Part shown: positions 55,901-63,019 of the stretch, one piece after another
Position numbering within the stretch: the first letter of the stretch is position 1
Layout: each line of letters starts with the position of its first letter
Assembly (NCBI GenBank): GCA_020091685.1
Contig: CM034607.1
Coordinates: 18,033,221-18,097,220 of the forward strand
DNA from: Lutjanus erythropterus
Lineage: Eukaryota > Chordata > Actinopteri > Lutjaniformes > Lutjanidae
Length of the DNA stretch: 64,000 bases
Direction: 5' to 3'
The notes under the pieces: generated by a model
What the model saw: only the letters and a program-made list of their open reading frames with translations
Database searches by the model: none
Told to the model about the DNA's origin: nothing
Program-made: the position numbers and the translations under genes

Positions 55901-58671
55901 GAAAACATAAGCTCCTTGGAGGTGATAAAATGCCGTACTATAATGTGTCATCACCACCCAATGTTAGCTTTATTTTGCACAGTATGTTCTGTCGTTTATC
56001 TGTCTTATGTCTGTCAGTACTGATTAGCTATAGTTGTTAATAAAACTCATAAAGGAGTACAGTAATATTATGAAACGGACGTCCTAATATCTGTGGTATA
56101 TTAGATATTATATGCATCTGTTTAAATGCAGCAGGAAAACTGACTGTGTGCGTGTGCTTTGTGTGTGTGTCTAGAATCGTTTCCACCCAGGCTCGCTGAA
56201 TTCAAGCGCCGATGCAGAGACCTTATTAGATTTGGCAAAACAGGCAGCAGTCATTCACTCCATATCACATGTACAGGTATTCTACACCAGAAATCGAATT
56301 TCTGTAGCTGCATGTAACATCTTCATTCATGCACTTTCGCTTATGTTTCAATATTTTCTGCCTTCAAAGGTGATACATTTGGACAAGCCCATCTGGGAGC
56401 CGTGCACGTACGCCACAGGTGAGTATGTGTTTTGCGATGGATGAATGCACATTGGCATCTGTAACTGTGAAGGGGTTTGTTGACTGTTTTTGACCTTTTT
56501 GCTCTAGCAAAAAACATCCTGGCAGCTGCAAAGAGGAGAGAGGGGAAAGGAAGCCTTGAACCCCAAATAACGCCTAAAATGAAGCTGGGTAAGTCAAGCT
56601 ATATAGATTAACTAGTGATGTAACGTTACAAAAACTCAGCGTAAGATAATTAAGATAATATCAAGATAAAATGTAGATGATATATTTATTGCAATATTTA
56701 CAAACTGAAAAAGAAAAGAAAAAAAAGATTACTTGAACAAACATTCTTGATAACTGGGACAAAACCATATTTTGAGTTGACTTTGAGTTTTACTCTTCAA
56801 CTATGCTTGGAAAATATCTTTTAACAGATCAAACTCTTGTTAATAAATCTTGCAACAGGCCAGCGTCCTAGTGATTGTTTTTTTTTTTTTGAGTTGACCT
56901 CTTATGGAGTTCACAAAATATTGTTATTTTTTTATTTCACAGCATAGTTGTAGTGAGCAGCCATTTTATTTTGTAATGTTATTAAGAGTTCTCTTAATGT
57001 TGATCAGAATTCACATTTTAAAGGCAGAATTCTTACGTCGTTTTGATTTACAAAATAACGTTATAATAATGTTATATAAAGTTAACATGTTATGGTTGAG
57101 ACACATCTGCTAGCAAGACTATTTAATTAATTAATCAATAAAATAGAAAGTTTACTGGTGCTTGAAGAGTATTTCTGCTTTTTTAAGCCAGGAAGTGAGA
57201 CAGGGGTCCTTAAGGTACAGATAAACCTTTTTAGATGCTTGATTAAATAATTTTTGGTAAAAATCTGACGGAGTTGATGGAAATCTGGGAACTCTAAGGG
57301 GCCAACATTTTCACAAGAAATATGTTTTGATGATCTTAAAAACACATTTTTATACCTATGCTATGCATAGATATTGTTAATTTTAGATTTCGAAGGCTTT
57401 TAACACATTTTAAATTGTCTGAAGTTGTGAATTCTTGTCTGAGACAAGAGCGTTTTGTTTAGTAATTAAAGAAATAAAGTCACCCTATAACATTTTATAA
57501 ATTACACATATTTCATACATATATCAATCATTCAAGAATAAAGTTTAACCAAAAAATTTAAAGTAAAGTGTTGGTATTAATAAATCTTTTGGTAGGATAT
57601 TATTTGTTGCAATTCTCAAGAATGGGTAAAATAATAAACCTTGTGTTTGCAGCATTTTTGCCCATATAAAATTAGTTTTTCCTTTTGACTTAAAGTGCCT
57701 CTTCTTTCCTTCTTTAATAAAATAAAAGTACATTTCTTCACCTCATCCTTTCTTTGCTTTATTTGGACAGCAAGTTTCTGATGTATTATTGCTTACTTAG
57801 TGGAAATACTGTAGATAATTATAATCAAACGCATCTGTAATGTCATGTATGTTTCTCAGTCCCCAGAAGAAAGGACGGTCAGGAAAACAACCAGATGATG
57901 GAGGAGTCTGAGAAAAAGAGCAGCCAAAGCTCTGCAGAAAACAGTGAGAAGGCTCTGAAAAAGATTTTGGTTGACGCTGGTGCTGAAATCACAAAAACAC
58001 ACTGTGGAGAAAGTGGAGGAAATGCAGAAAAGAGAGCAGACAAAGAGACTCCTACACCAAGTGAAAACAAACCAGAGAAGATGAGACAGGTGGTTTCAGA
58101 AACTAGTTCAAAGGAGATAAACACTGCAGGTAGTGTGACATGCAAGGCGATAAAGGAGGAGAAGGCAGAAGAGCCTACAGGTGAGACATGCAAAGCGATA
58201 AAGGAGGAGAAGATAGAGGAGCCTATAGCCTGTACATACAACACTGTTGGAACAGAGATTGGAGAAGAAAGGGGGAAAGATGTCCTGACAGAGTTGAAAA
58301 ATAACATGCACAAAGAAAATGAAAGAAAGAGGACCAGAAGCATGTCTGAAAACTCACAGAACACATGTCCTACTGAGGTAGTAGAGAAAGAAATGGACCA
58401 TAAAAGACAGCGTCTGACCTCCAAACAAGATGCATCTTGTCAAGAAGTCCAAAACCCCCCAGATGAAGGAGAAGGTGGCAAACCAAGTATCAAGACTGCA
58501 AAGCATGAAGGTACGTAAATGCAATCTTTGTGTTTGAGGGAGATATTTCTGTGTTATTGTGAAAATGACTCCGTCATTGTCATTGTCCTACAGCTTCTTC
58601 TGGTGTGAACGACCAACAAACTGTGCAGTTGTGGCAGTATCTCAAGAGGGAGAACCGAGAGCCTGTGGTTG
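26385..58671 (+). CDS. Large multi-zinc-finger protein (U1/matrin-like C2H2), 3' end beyond the window
   Basis: Thirty in-phase exons (2821 nt, 940 codons visible): 26385-26411, 38201-38269, 39928-39952, 40095-40112, 43144-43209, 44084-44220, 44315-44431, 44841-44898, 44990-45037, 45559-45627, 46269-46408, 48084-48215, 48306-48363, 48467-48547, 50025-50086, 50197-50265, 50370-50394, 50473-50502, 50716-50784, 51259-51398, 52726-52842, 53677-53731, 53894-53938, 54043-54099, 54187-54332, 56175-56276, 56370-56418, 56508-56588, 57860-58510, 58594-58671. Six fingers of form C-x2-C-x11/12-H-x5-H lie at residues 8-30, 88-109, 232-253, 368-390, 454-475 and 594-615; the spacing resembles RNA-associated U1/matrin fingers. 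A charged K/E-rich region occupies about 698-915. No signal peptide or membrane segment seen. Linkers before several fingers end P-x-x-G. I do not recognise the gene; nucleic-acid binding is inferred from the fingers only. Confidence 0.85.
26693..26868. promoter_or_regulatory. Two TCTCGCGAGA palindromes in a CpG-rich stretch
   Basis: TCTCGCGAGA occurs at 26693-26702 and 26859-26868, within locally CpG-rich DNA (about 26400-26930) just downstream of the first coding exon of the zinc-finger gene. This decamer is a known vertebrate CpG-island promoter motif. It supports an active promoter around exon 1, or an alternative start inside intron 1. Confidence 0.55.
27370..27400. repeat. Poly(T) tract of about 31 bases
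   Basis: Long uninterrupted T run in the first intron of the zinc-finger gene; possibly the tail of a minus-strand retroelement, but no body was recognised. Confidence 0.8.
27568..27872. mobile_element. MITE-like repeat with GGGCTGCAACTAA / TTGTTGCAGCTCT ends, copy 2
   Basis: Starts GGGCTGCAACTAACAATTG and ends ACTAGTTGTTGCAGCTCT, an inverted terminal repeat. Internal blocks match 10276-10690. Size (about 300 bp) and ends suggest a non-autonomous hAT-type element. Confidence 0.65.
28020..28370. repeat. Dispersed repeat, GGCCCAGTGTGTAAGATTTA type
   Basis: Starts AAGGCCCAGTGTGTAAGATT and ends ACACACTGCTCCTTTAAAG, a short inverted terminal match (CAGTGTGTA / TACACACTG). The inner TTTTTGTTACC, ACAGAGG, GAGGTCACCATGTT and CCAAACACTGGCT blocks recur at 25040-25250. 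A MITE; the minus-strand ORFs across it are not genes. Confidence 0.55.
29355..30239 (-). mobile_element. Solo LTR, copy A, with a nested insertion
   Basis: Ends TGAAACGATG and CATCCTAACA (TG..CA) and is flanked by an exact 5-bp duplication CGTAT (29350-29354 and 30240-30244). The LTR is about 310 bp in other copies but 885 bp here, because unrelated sequence (about 29508-30055) splits it after the AACAGCTT block. Confidence 0.85.
29508..30055. mobile_element. Insertion nested in LTR A, with a hAT-like end
   Basis: Foreign to the LTR. Its right end reads, on the minus strand, CAGTGTTTCCTCTACATTCA, typical of hAT terminal repeats, followed by a 31-nt palindrome at 30008-30038 (arm ATTTAGGAGTGGCGG). 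An A-rich run lies at about 29968-29986. I could not define a matching left end or target duplication, so it may be truncated. Confidence 0.5.
30736..32685. other. Part of the zinc-finger gene first intron: nothing recognised
   Basis: AT-rich intronic sequence with short ORFs that show no domain, and a T run near 31926-31940. The neighbouring stretch 33002-35170 likewise holds ORFs (for example 33995-34432, 145 aa) of unrecognised, probably repeat-derived, sequence. Confidence 0.45.
32686..32996 (-). mobile_element. Solo LTR, copy B
   Basis: 311 bp, TGAACTGATG..CATCCTGACA, flanked by the 5-bp duplication CATCC (32681-32685 and 32997-33001). Shares AGAGATGACACCGGTGTACC, GAGCTCGGGTTCTTCCAT and AAGAAGGAATGAA with the other copies. 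Confidence 0.88.
35171..35610. pseudogene. Degenerate repeat with a RecQ-helicase-like fragment, copy 1
   Basis: CCAGAGGTGGAAATAAGCC and CAAGCAAGTTTCAAGTCAAA repeats (35171, 35547) surround a stretch at about 35337-35415 whose DNA matches 35950-36030 (ATATCAGAACTGGAGAA, ATTGAAAGAAGA, AAAGAACAGCACTGAAGGC). Here the frame is broken by a stop after the equivalent of SLKE. Confidence 0.45.
35611..35875 (-). mobile_element. Solo LTR, copy C, truncated
   Basis: Begins TGAAACGATGATGATTATTG like copies A and B but stops about 45-50 bp short of the usual CATCCTAACA end, where it meets a RecQ-helicase-like fragment. No second target duplication is present. Confidence 0.75.
35879..36052 (+). pseudogene. 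RecQ-helicase-like N-terminal fragment, copy 2
   Basis: An open stretch encodes MEVTRLEQIMVAAEEV and then SELENISSLKEEQRTALKAF and DGSDV. The LKEEQRTALKAF..G.DV block resembles the start of RecQ-type helicase domains just before the Walker A motif. The expected LPTG-GKS does not follow: the frame runs into the GTGGAAATAAG repeat instead. It looks like debris of a helicase-bearing repeat, not a gene. The identification is from memory of the family only. Confidence 0.4.
36170..38200. other. End of the zinc-finger gene first intron: no exon recognised
   Basis: Includes a purine-rich AGAGGAAGAGGAGAAGGAAG stretch near 36650 and, at about 36950-37445, a segment ending with GATAAAAGCC, AATAAGACTTTGG and AATAAAATCC that looks like a retroviral-type LTR. 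I could not find its boundaries. Confidence 0.35.
40798..42422 (+). mobile_element. Tc1-like DNA transposon, near full length
   Basis: 1625 bp bounded by inverted CAGTATCTCACAAAAGTGAG ends. Each terminal repeat is long (over 200 bp) and holds a second copy of the GTGAGTACACCCCT-type motif near its inner edge (40991 and 42210 region), the IR/DR arrangement of fish Tc1 elements. TA follows the right end; the left flank reads CA, a mutated target. It lies in the intron between zinc-finger gene exons at 40112 and 43144, in the same orientation. Confidence 0.92.
41163..42176 (+). CDS. Tc1-family transposase, missing the second catalytic aspartate
   Basis: 337 residues, open from MTSHGEELSEDLKKRI to the stop. 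The N-terminal part (about 1-115) has the paired-like helix-turn-helix (KKIANTLKLSCSTVAKTI, GRPKKLS). The DDE core shows WSDETKI with D155 and PDLNPIEHLWG with E276. Where the family has Q-x-DND-PKHTS, this copy reads FQHPKHTSR (residues 241-249), an in-frame loss of three codons that removes the second catalytic Asp. By family knowledge the enzyme should be unable to cut DNA. A longer upstream ORF start (41007) lies in the terminal repeat and was not used. Confidence 0.9.
   Translation: MTSHGEELSEDLKKRIVALHEDGLGYKKIANTLKLSCSTVAKTIQRFNRTGSTQNRPLHGRPKKLSARSQRHIQRLSLENRRMNAASIAAEVEGVGCQPVSAQTIHRTLHHIGLHGCHPRMKPLLKMMHMKARKQFAKDKQTKATDYWNHVLWSDETKINLVGSDGVKRVWWQLGEEYKNNCVLPTVKHGGGSVMVWGCMSAAGTGELQFTEGTMNANMYCDILKQSMIASLQKPGRRAIFQHPKHTSRTTTAMLKKLRVKVMDWPSMSPDLNPIEHLWGILKRKVEEHKVSNIHQLRDVIMEEWKRIPVATCEALVNSMPKRVKAVLQNNGGHTKY
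43914..43957. repeat. (GT)n microsatellite
   Basis: About 22 GT units in the intron before the finger II exon of the zinc-finger gene. Confidence 0.9.
46409..48083. other. Intron between finger III exons of the zinc-finger gene: nothing recognised
   Basis: No repeat or coding sequence that I recognise. Two partly similar blocks around GACACA(GC/AT)TG(G/A)ATAGACTTA (46725 and 47008) suggest an old internal duplication. Confidence 0.4.
49497..49655 (+). mobile_element. tRNA-derived SINE
   Basis: Begins CCTGGTAGCTCAGCTGGTAG, a clear tRNA-like A box, followed by a decayed B-box region and a non-tRNA body with CTCTCCCCACTTCCTGTC and an A-rich AATAAAATCTGTAAAAATAA tail. Typical of fish tRNA SINEs; the head is too decayed to be a tRNA gene. 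Confidence 0.7.
51680..51989 (-). mobile_element. Solo LTR, copy D
   Basis: 310 bp, TGTAACGATG..CATCCTAACA, flanked by the exact 5-bp duplication GCGTA (51675-51679 and 51990-51994). On the minus strand a TATATAAG (51835-51828) precedes an ATTAAA (51751-51746) by about 80 nt, which fits U3-R-U5 order and suggests the element reads on the minus strand. Confidence 0.9.
51999..52475. mobile_element. Foldback MITE, copy 2
   Basis: Same inverted-repeat blocks as 20610-21182, ending in GACTGAATTTTCATTTTTGG then GTGAACTATCCCC. The left end is abbreviated (GATAGTTCAC joined to TGCTGTAGTTTCAC), an internal deletion relative to copy 1. It starts 5 bp after the right target duplication of solo LTR D. 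Confidence 0.7.
53070..53170. repeat. Foldback MITE fragment, copy 3
   Basis: TAGCTCACCC, ATGAAAATTCAGGCATTATC, TTTTTTAGTCCACAGGAAAA: one end only of the family seen at 20610-21182. Confidence 0.55.
54590..55343. repeat. Tandem duplication of a 420-bp repeat-rich segment
   Basis: 54590-54920 and 55010-55343 share ATAATCATTATCAC, TTAGCTA.., GGTATTCAGT/GGTATCCAGT, ACATAAGCTAGCT, GTTGCCAGAGGAACA and AGAGAAGGACAG in the same order about 420 bp apart. It lies in the 1.8-kb intron after the finger VI exon; the rest of that intron shows nothing recognised. Confidence 0.65.
56589..57859. other. Intron before the long charged exon: nothing recognised
   Basis: AT-rich. Short ORFs on both strands have no domain. 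Confidence 0.45.
57860..58510 (+). other. Zinc-finger gene, long charged exon with an internal repeat
   Basis: A 651-nt exon, phase 1 to 1, open throughout, encoding about 217 residues rich in K, E, S and T with few hydrophobics: likely disordered. It contains a direct repeat of TCKAIKEEK(A/I)EEP and basic stretches (KENERKRTRS, KEMDHKRQRL) that could act as nuclear localisation signals. The antisense 181-aa ORF over it is a shadow. Confidence 0.8.
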
Positions 58672-59063
58672 GTCAGTACAAAATAATAGAGATTTTTTTT
58701 TTTATACTTTTTATTTTGTCTTTTTCAAGTTTCACAGGAAGGAAAGAGAAAAAATAAAAATGAAAATAAATGAAAATAAAGAATGATTATAACAATTATA
58801 ACATCATAACATCCTGGGGGAGATGAAGTATATTGCCATTCTTTTCTTTCCCTTCTTCTTTAAGGGCATGGCTGGGATTTGACCTTAAATGCAGTCCATT
58901 TTTGCCACTTTTGAGCAAAATCCCTTCCTCTAATTCTCAAACAAAAAGTCAATTTTTCCATGGCGTATATTTCTTCAACAATGTCTAGCCATTGTCTCAG
59001 CCCTGGGGGATCGCTTCTCATCCAGAGTCTTGTCAGGGCCTTTTTAGCGGCAACAGTTAATAT

Positions 59064-59348
59064 TTAAAAGAGGTAGATGTCTCTCTTCTCAATTACTTCA
59101 ACAGGGATAAGTCCCAGGTATACAGTACATGGGTCTTTGGGTACTCTTAGATTTAAAATTTCCTCCATTGTTTGGATAACATTATGCCAGAATAATTGTA
59201 TTTTTGGACATGTCCAAAAGATATGAGAATGATTGGCTACTACATGACCACACCCTCTCCAACAATTCTGTTGTTGTTGTGTTTGTTTAGTCTTAATGTG
59301 TGGAGTGATAAAAAAGCGTATGAGATTTTTCATCCGAATTCTCGCCAT
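59064..59348 (-). pseudogene. LINE ORF2 C-terminal cysteine-rich end
   Basis: Encodes QNCWRGCGHVVANHSHIFW then TCPKIQLFW, the C-x3-C..H-x-H..C pattern near the L1 ORF2 C-terminus. It is one frameshift away from the 59330-60334 reading frame. Confidence 0.7.
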
Positions 59349-60431
59349 CTTCTCGAACTAGTTGAAGATTGCTGTGTGTTGCACATGGAAAGCCAATCAC
59401 TCTCTGACAATACAACATTGAATTCTTGTTCCCATTTTGATTTGATATATAATGAGTTTCTTCCATTACATTTTTGGAGACTGCTATACAGTTTTGATAC
59501 AATCTTTGAGGGGGTTCTTTTATATGCACCAATCAAAAATACAATCATCTCATTAGTCTCCGCTGATAAGTGCCTATTCACTTCCTTGTCATAAAAGTTA
59601 CGTAGCTGTAAATAACGGTACAAATCTCTGTTTTCAAGTTTAAACTCCCGTTTGAGTTTATCAAAGTTCTTAAAAGTTTTTCCTTCAACAAGTGTACATA
59701 TTGCTGTTATGCCCCTCCCTGTCCACCTAATAAATGTGTCATCTAATAACCTGGGGCCAAAGTCGGGTGAATGAGAGGGCCATATTAATAATTTACTGTC
59801 CCCCTCCATTTTGTTTTTCTTAACAATCTCAAACCATGTTTTCAAAGTGTTTCTCAAGATTGTATTATCTTCCTTATGATCTATACATTCTTTCCCCCCT
59901 AATTTAGCAGCGGGTGGCACTTTATCTAAATTAAGTTCAATATTTTTCCATTTGGCTTGATATTCTGGGGAACACCAGTAGACAATGTATTGCAGCTGAG
60001 CTGCGTAGTAGTACTGTTTAAAGTCAGGCAGGGCAAGACCTCCTCGCTCTTTATCTAGCTGGAGCGTTCTGAGTTTTATCCTAGGTTTTGCGCCTGCCCA
60101 AATGAATCTAGATATTAACTTGTTCCACGCAGAGAACTGAAATTCTGGGATCCTAATGGGGAGTGAGAGGAAGACATATAATAACCTGGGCAGTACATTC
60201 ATTTTTATCACCTCTATCCTCGAACTGAAATCTAAAATTAATGTTGACCAGCGTGTTATATCTTTCTGAATTTTGTTGGTCAAAGTACGGTAATTAAATT
60301 CAAACAGGTCATTTAAATTCTGTGTAATTATCACACCTAGATACTTTATCCATTTTGTATCCCACTTTAGTTTATATTTACCCCTAATTTTACTATTTGG
60401 TAGGTAATTTAGGCAAAGTACCTGTGTTTTT
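59330..60431 (-). pseudogene. LINE ORF2, region after the RT core
   Basis: A 334-codon open stretch on the minus strand (60334-59330): KWIKYLGVIITQNL (just upstream), SSRIEVIKMNVLPRLLYVF, WNKLISRFIWAGAKPRIKL, LDKERGGLALPDFKQYYYAAQL. These are typical of the L1 ORF2 thumb and connection region. The Cys-rich C-terminus continues in another frame at 59348-59064. Confidence 0.82.
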
Positions 60432-61082
60432 TTGATGTGGAAGTGATAGTTTTAATGTTTTTCAACAATGACTCGAACTAGATTTCATGTCGAAACACTT
60501 TCTGTGAACAGACTTGTGTAATGCATTAAACTGTGTGCTTAATAATAATAGTGGTAACACATAAAACATTTAGCTTTATTCAACACTTGATAATGATTGG
60601 TCCATTACGGCTTTTTAAGGCCTTATACTTCATTGAACTTTTATTCTAACTCGGAAATACATTGCGGTAGTGACCTCATTTACAATAAAGCCGAGTAAAT
60701 CAATAAAATGGAAGCTCGCAGACAGAAAGAACACCGATGAGAAACTTAAAAAAAAAGTGGCAACAAGAAGTTACAACAAGCAAAAAACAATGAAAGCCGA
60801 ACTAAAACTTTAGTAATAAATGAAACAGTTAAAATTTAAGGCGCACGAATCAGCTAAAAGAAGTAAAATGTGATATAACATTTAAATTGCCCCACAGACA
60901 AGAAATAAGAAATGCTATTATTTCTGAATAGCAGATCGTTGCCATGAAGAACAGACCGTTGCTATGTAAAACAGATCGTTGCTATGTATAACAGACCGTT
61001 GCTATGGAAGCAGTTCTGATCATAGAATCTGATGGAGCAATACTATCGTTTTTAAATCAGTAAAACAAAATATTTTTAATTC
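60432..61082. other. Unrelated filler replacing the LINE reverse-transcriptase core
   Basis: On either side the LINE reads PPSWKEAK (61.1 kb) and LCLNYLPNSKIRGKYKLKW (60.4 kb). Between them the RT palm with its FADD box is absent, and about 650 bp of AT-rich unrelated DNA lies in its place. It contains a four-unit tandem repeat at 60931-61012. Confidence 0.6.
60931..61012. repeat. Four tandem ~20-bp units, CAGA(T/C)CGTTGC(T/C)ATG
   Basis: Units start GCAGATCGTTGCCATG, ACAGACCGTTGCTATG, ACAGATCGTTGCTATG and ACAGACCGTTGCTATG. The first, GTTGCCATGAAGAAC, fits the X-box consensus RYYRYY-N(1-3)-RRNRAC of RFX factors; the others are near matches. Confidence 0.75.
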
Positions 61083-62625
61083 ATTTTTTTGCTTCCTTCC
61101 ATGATGGAGGTATTTTGCCATGTTTAAGAGTCCAATTCAGAGATTTAAGTAATGTAGGTGCAAGGTCCTCCCAAAATCTTGTACCACTCATTTGGGAAGC
61201 CATCACTTCCTGGGCACTTATTATTTTTCAAATTGCTGATAGCTCTGTCTAGTTCTTTCTTTGTAATTGGAGCAGATAAAGAATCATTTTGTACCTTGCC
61301 TATGGAGGGAAGATCCAGTGATAGTAAGTATTTTTAATCATCTCATCATCCACTGGATCTGGTTCTGAGTATAGTAACATGTAATATTTTTTGAAGCAAT
61401 TTCGATTTCCTGAGGTTTTAGAATTCTGACGTTATTCAATGGGTCTCTAATCTGAGATATGCAGCTTTTAATTTGTTGTTTTCTAAGGCGTCGTGCCAGG
61501 ATCTTTGTTGCTTTAGGACCAGATTCATAAAAGGTTTGTTTTGTGAATCTAATTTTCTTTTCAAGTTCATCAGTCAAAAGTGCATCTATTTGTTTCCTGA
61601 TTTCTTTTAACTGGTTCGTCAGTGTTACATCCTTGTTCGTTTGTTTTTGTATCTCTAATTTTTCAATTCTTCCTGTAATTTTTCATATTTTAGCCTCTTC
61701 ACTTTATTCATATAAGCTGTCCGTGAAATCAAATTCCCTCTCATAATTGCTTTAATCGTATCCCATACCATCGTTGGTTCCACTTCACTATTACCTGTAG
61801 TATTATTTTCAATACAGTCCCTAATTTCTCCTTTTATATCCTCAACAGTCATTGTGTTATTCAGAATCCCAATATTCAATCTCCAGTGTGCTTTTATGTC
61901 TGTCATTTAATTGTATAGTTAAGTAGACTGCGTTATGGTCTGAAACATCTGAAGTTCCTATTGAACATTCTTTCACCCTATGTCTATCTGTGGTATTCAT
62001 CAGAAAGAAATCTATTCTTGAGTGAATCTGGTGTGTGGCTGAGAAATGGGTAAAATCCTTCTCTGAAGCATGGAGATTCCTCCAGACATCGAACATACCA
62101 GACTCTTTGATTAAGATGTTAAGGCTTTTTGACATATGCAGTTTGTGTTGTTTTTACTTGTCGTGTCTAATGAGTAATCAAGGACTGTATTCCAATCGGC
62201 ACAGATTAGTATACCCTCACTGAAAGTGACAATTATATCAAAAACTGAGTAAAGATTTTTATCACTTTCTGGAGGTATATAGATACAAGCAAATGTGATT
62301 AATATGTTATCAAGTTTTCCTTTGACTAAAACATATCTGCCTTCCTTATCTCCTTCTGCCTTAATCAAGTCAAAATTCAGTGAGTTAGACATCATAATAG
62401 CCACTCCTCTTTTCCTGCTATTTTTGCATGCACTGAAAAAGGAATTTGAATATCCAAACCTCTTCAACTTATTATGTTCTTCATTAGACAAATGCGTTTC
62501 TTGAAGCATTACAACATGTGATTTATCCTTTTTAACTTTGCCAACACTTTGCTCCTCTTAATCGGATTTCTTAGGCCATTTACATTCAGAGATGTGATCT
62601 TTAAGCTATCCATCCTTGACATGAG
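61083..62625 (-). pseudogene. LINE ORF2, endonuclease and start of reverse transcriptase, frameshifted
   Basis: Starts near 62620 with ITSLNVNGLRNPIKRSKVL, then LQETHLSNEEH, CADWNTVLD (family GDWN), SRIDFFLM and SDHNAVYL, the catalytic blocks of an apurinic-type endonuclease. The linker follows, then [20 protein letters not shown] and PPSWKEAK, the first RT motifs. Frame changes occur near 62509, 62135, 61880 and 61600. Confidence 0.8.
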
Positions 62626-63019
62626 CATCACATGTGACAATAATCTCCCCAGAAAAAACACAGAACAGTAACAGTAACTATTATACAGAAAAAGATAAGA
62701 GAATCTAGGCTTCCAAAGGGGGCGAACTGTCTCCCCAGAGTGACCCAGTTGGAGGGTCGAGGTTAAGTCTCTCATAGAGAGGGCCCAATGTAAGAGATGG
62801 TTTTTAATTCTAACAAAAAATTGTCCCCATCTATGAGTCCAACTAAAATGTAACAGTAATTGAGACCACACTACCCGGTGATAATCAAGCCATTAGGCCA
62901 AAAATAAATTATTTACTAAAATATGGTGATAATAATAATGATTTTTTCTCTCCCAGGGGCAGGGTCAAACAATGAAAATTATCACCCAATTGTGAGTGTA
63001 GTGTGTAGCCAAAAAAAAA

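Larger units (their letters stand above)
50025..56588 (+). other. Zinc-finger gene, exon cassette 2 (fingers IV-VI)
   Basis: A 62-nt exon is followed by exons of 69, 25, 30, 69, 140, 117, 55, 45, 57, 146, 102, 49 and 81 nt, the same order and phases as cassette 1. Finger IV is split by an intron after C-Q exactly as finger I is. Residue matches include Y-x-N-P-x2-L-x-F-x-W in both 117-nt exons, x-D-x-P-x2-L in the 58/55-nt exons and VM-x2-L..LK in the 48/45-nt exons. Fingers: C368/C371/H384/H390, C454/C457/H469/H475, C594/C597/H609/H615. Confidence 0.8.

Noticed and set aside
57879-58424. 181-aa minus-strand ORF with hydrophobic stretches
   Set aside because: It is the exact antisense shadow of the charged zinc-finger-gene exon, with no splice or promoter support.
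59196-59594. 132-aa plus-strand ORF
   Set aside because: It is antisense to LINE ORF2, which explains the sequence.
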